A DNA stretch of 64,000 bases from Tetragonia tetragonoides. Taxonomy: Eukaryota; Streptophyta; Magnoliopsida; Caryophyllales; Aizoaceae. The notes beneath the pieces were generated by a model that ran no database searches, was not told the origin of the DNA, and was given only the letters and a program-made list of their open reading frames with translations. The position numbers were made by a program, and so were the translations under genes. This document shows, one piece after another, positions 63,600 through 64,000 of this stretch (position 1 is the stretch's first letter; each line of letters opens with the position of its first letter). The DNA is taken from positions 3,757,501 through 3,821,500 of the forward strand of contig CM076142.1 of NCBI GenBank assembly GCA_038025085.1. The letters are read 5' to 3'.

Positions 63600-64000
63600 T
63601 ACTTTTTTTTTATAAGAAAAATTTTATTAAGAATTGAATATGAATGTTACAAAGCTAGAGGACAAGGTGTCCGCCATAATAAAATAAAAACAATTTACAG
63701 GTCAGCCCACACACGTTGCATTTCGTGGGGGGCACTCCCTTAACAACCCCAGCCTCCTTGGCCCAAAGAGAAGTTAAGTAGACTACACGATTCCAAACAG
63801 ACTCACGATCTCAATTATCCTGCTGATTTCCTCGAAAAACCAGGAATTCCTTTCTAACCATACACACCACAAGATGGCCATAGAAAAGCAACACCACAGC
63901 ACCTTCCCATCCTTCCTCACGCCCTACTTCCAAAGCGCATCTGCAGAAACTGACCCACTGTCAGGGGGCAAGCAAAAGACTCGCCCCTAAACAACCTGTC
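63600..64000 (-). mobile_element. LINE remnant continuing past the window edge
   Basis: The - strand reads LFRGESFACPLTVGQFLQM and later SLWAKEAGVV-like sequence with stops and shifts. A T-run at 63604-63612 is the likely poly(A) side. Same family as 24385-24835. Confidence 0.72.

Overview
The window is plant nuclear DNA. It has intron-containing eudicot-type genes, AT-rich intergenic DNA and many small transposons, with nothing bacterial or organellar. The genus cannot be fixed from sequence alone. Frequent ACTCCGT-type words and the style of the small inverted-repeat elements made me think of Caryophyllales (beet, spinach or quinoa relatives), but that is a weak guess.

Four real gene loci are visible. 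(1) A YAB2-like YABBY transcription factor, + strand, 8571-12391, six exons, 188 aa, intact. (2) A UBP8-like DUSP-type ubiquitin-specific protease, - strand, 31615-18207, thirteen exons that join in phase to 898 aa, intact; its 4.8 kb intron 8 carries satellite units, a 1.26 kb fold-back element and a LINE remnant. (3) An MBD10/11-like methyl-CpG-binding-domain gene, + strand, 34592-39804, whose acidic tail is cut off by an in-frame TAA and whose last codons look frameshifted. (4) A small secreted ML (MD-2-related lipid-recognition) protein, - strand, 42452-40481, four exons, 155 aa, intact. They are separate transcription units with no evident shared pathway. UBP8 and MBD are divergent; MBD and ML are convergent.

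Repeats: 940-3400 is a GC-richer tandem satellite with a unit of about 315 bp. The same family recurs at 21421-21982 and 23239-23540, where the fold-back element splits it. From 43.7 kb the DNA is mostly transposon. A MULE-like element (46489-51989) with about 60 bp terminal inverted repeats and a 9 bp target duplication lies inside a hAT-like element (46423-52440) with a perfect 8 bp target duplication. The MULE encodes a transposase spliced to an OTU cysteine-protease domain on the + strand and a convergent plant-mobile-domain (PMD) gene on the - strand; both are damaged.

From 53.6 kb to the end there is a run of broken gene pieces that keep introns and share one orientation. First comes an unrecognised gene rearranged into direct and inverted duplicates, able to form a hairpin with 556 bp arms. 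Next are two exons of an alpha-glucan phosphorylase, then a 5'-truncated, several-times-frameshifted SKI2-type RNA helicase, with SINE and LINE debris among them. This looks like transposon-mediated gene-fragment capture or a decaying segmental duplication.
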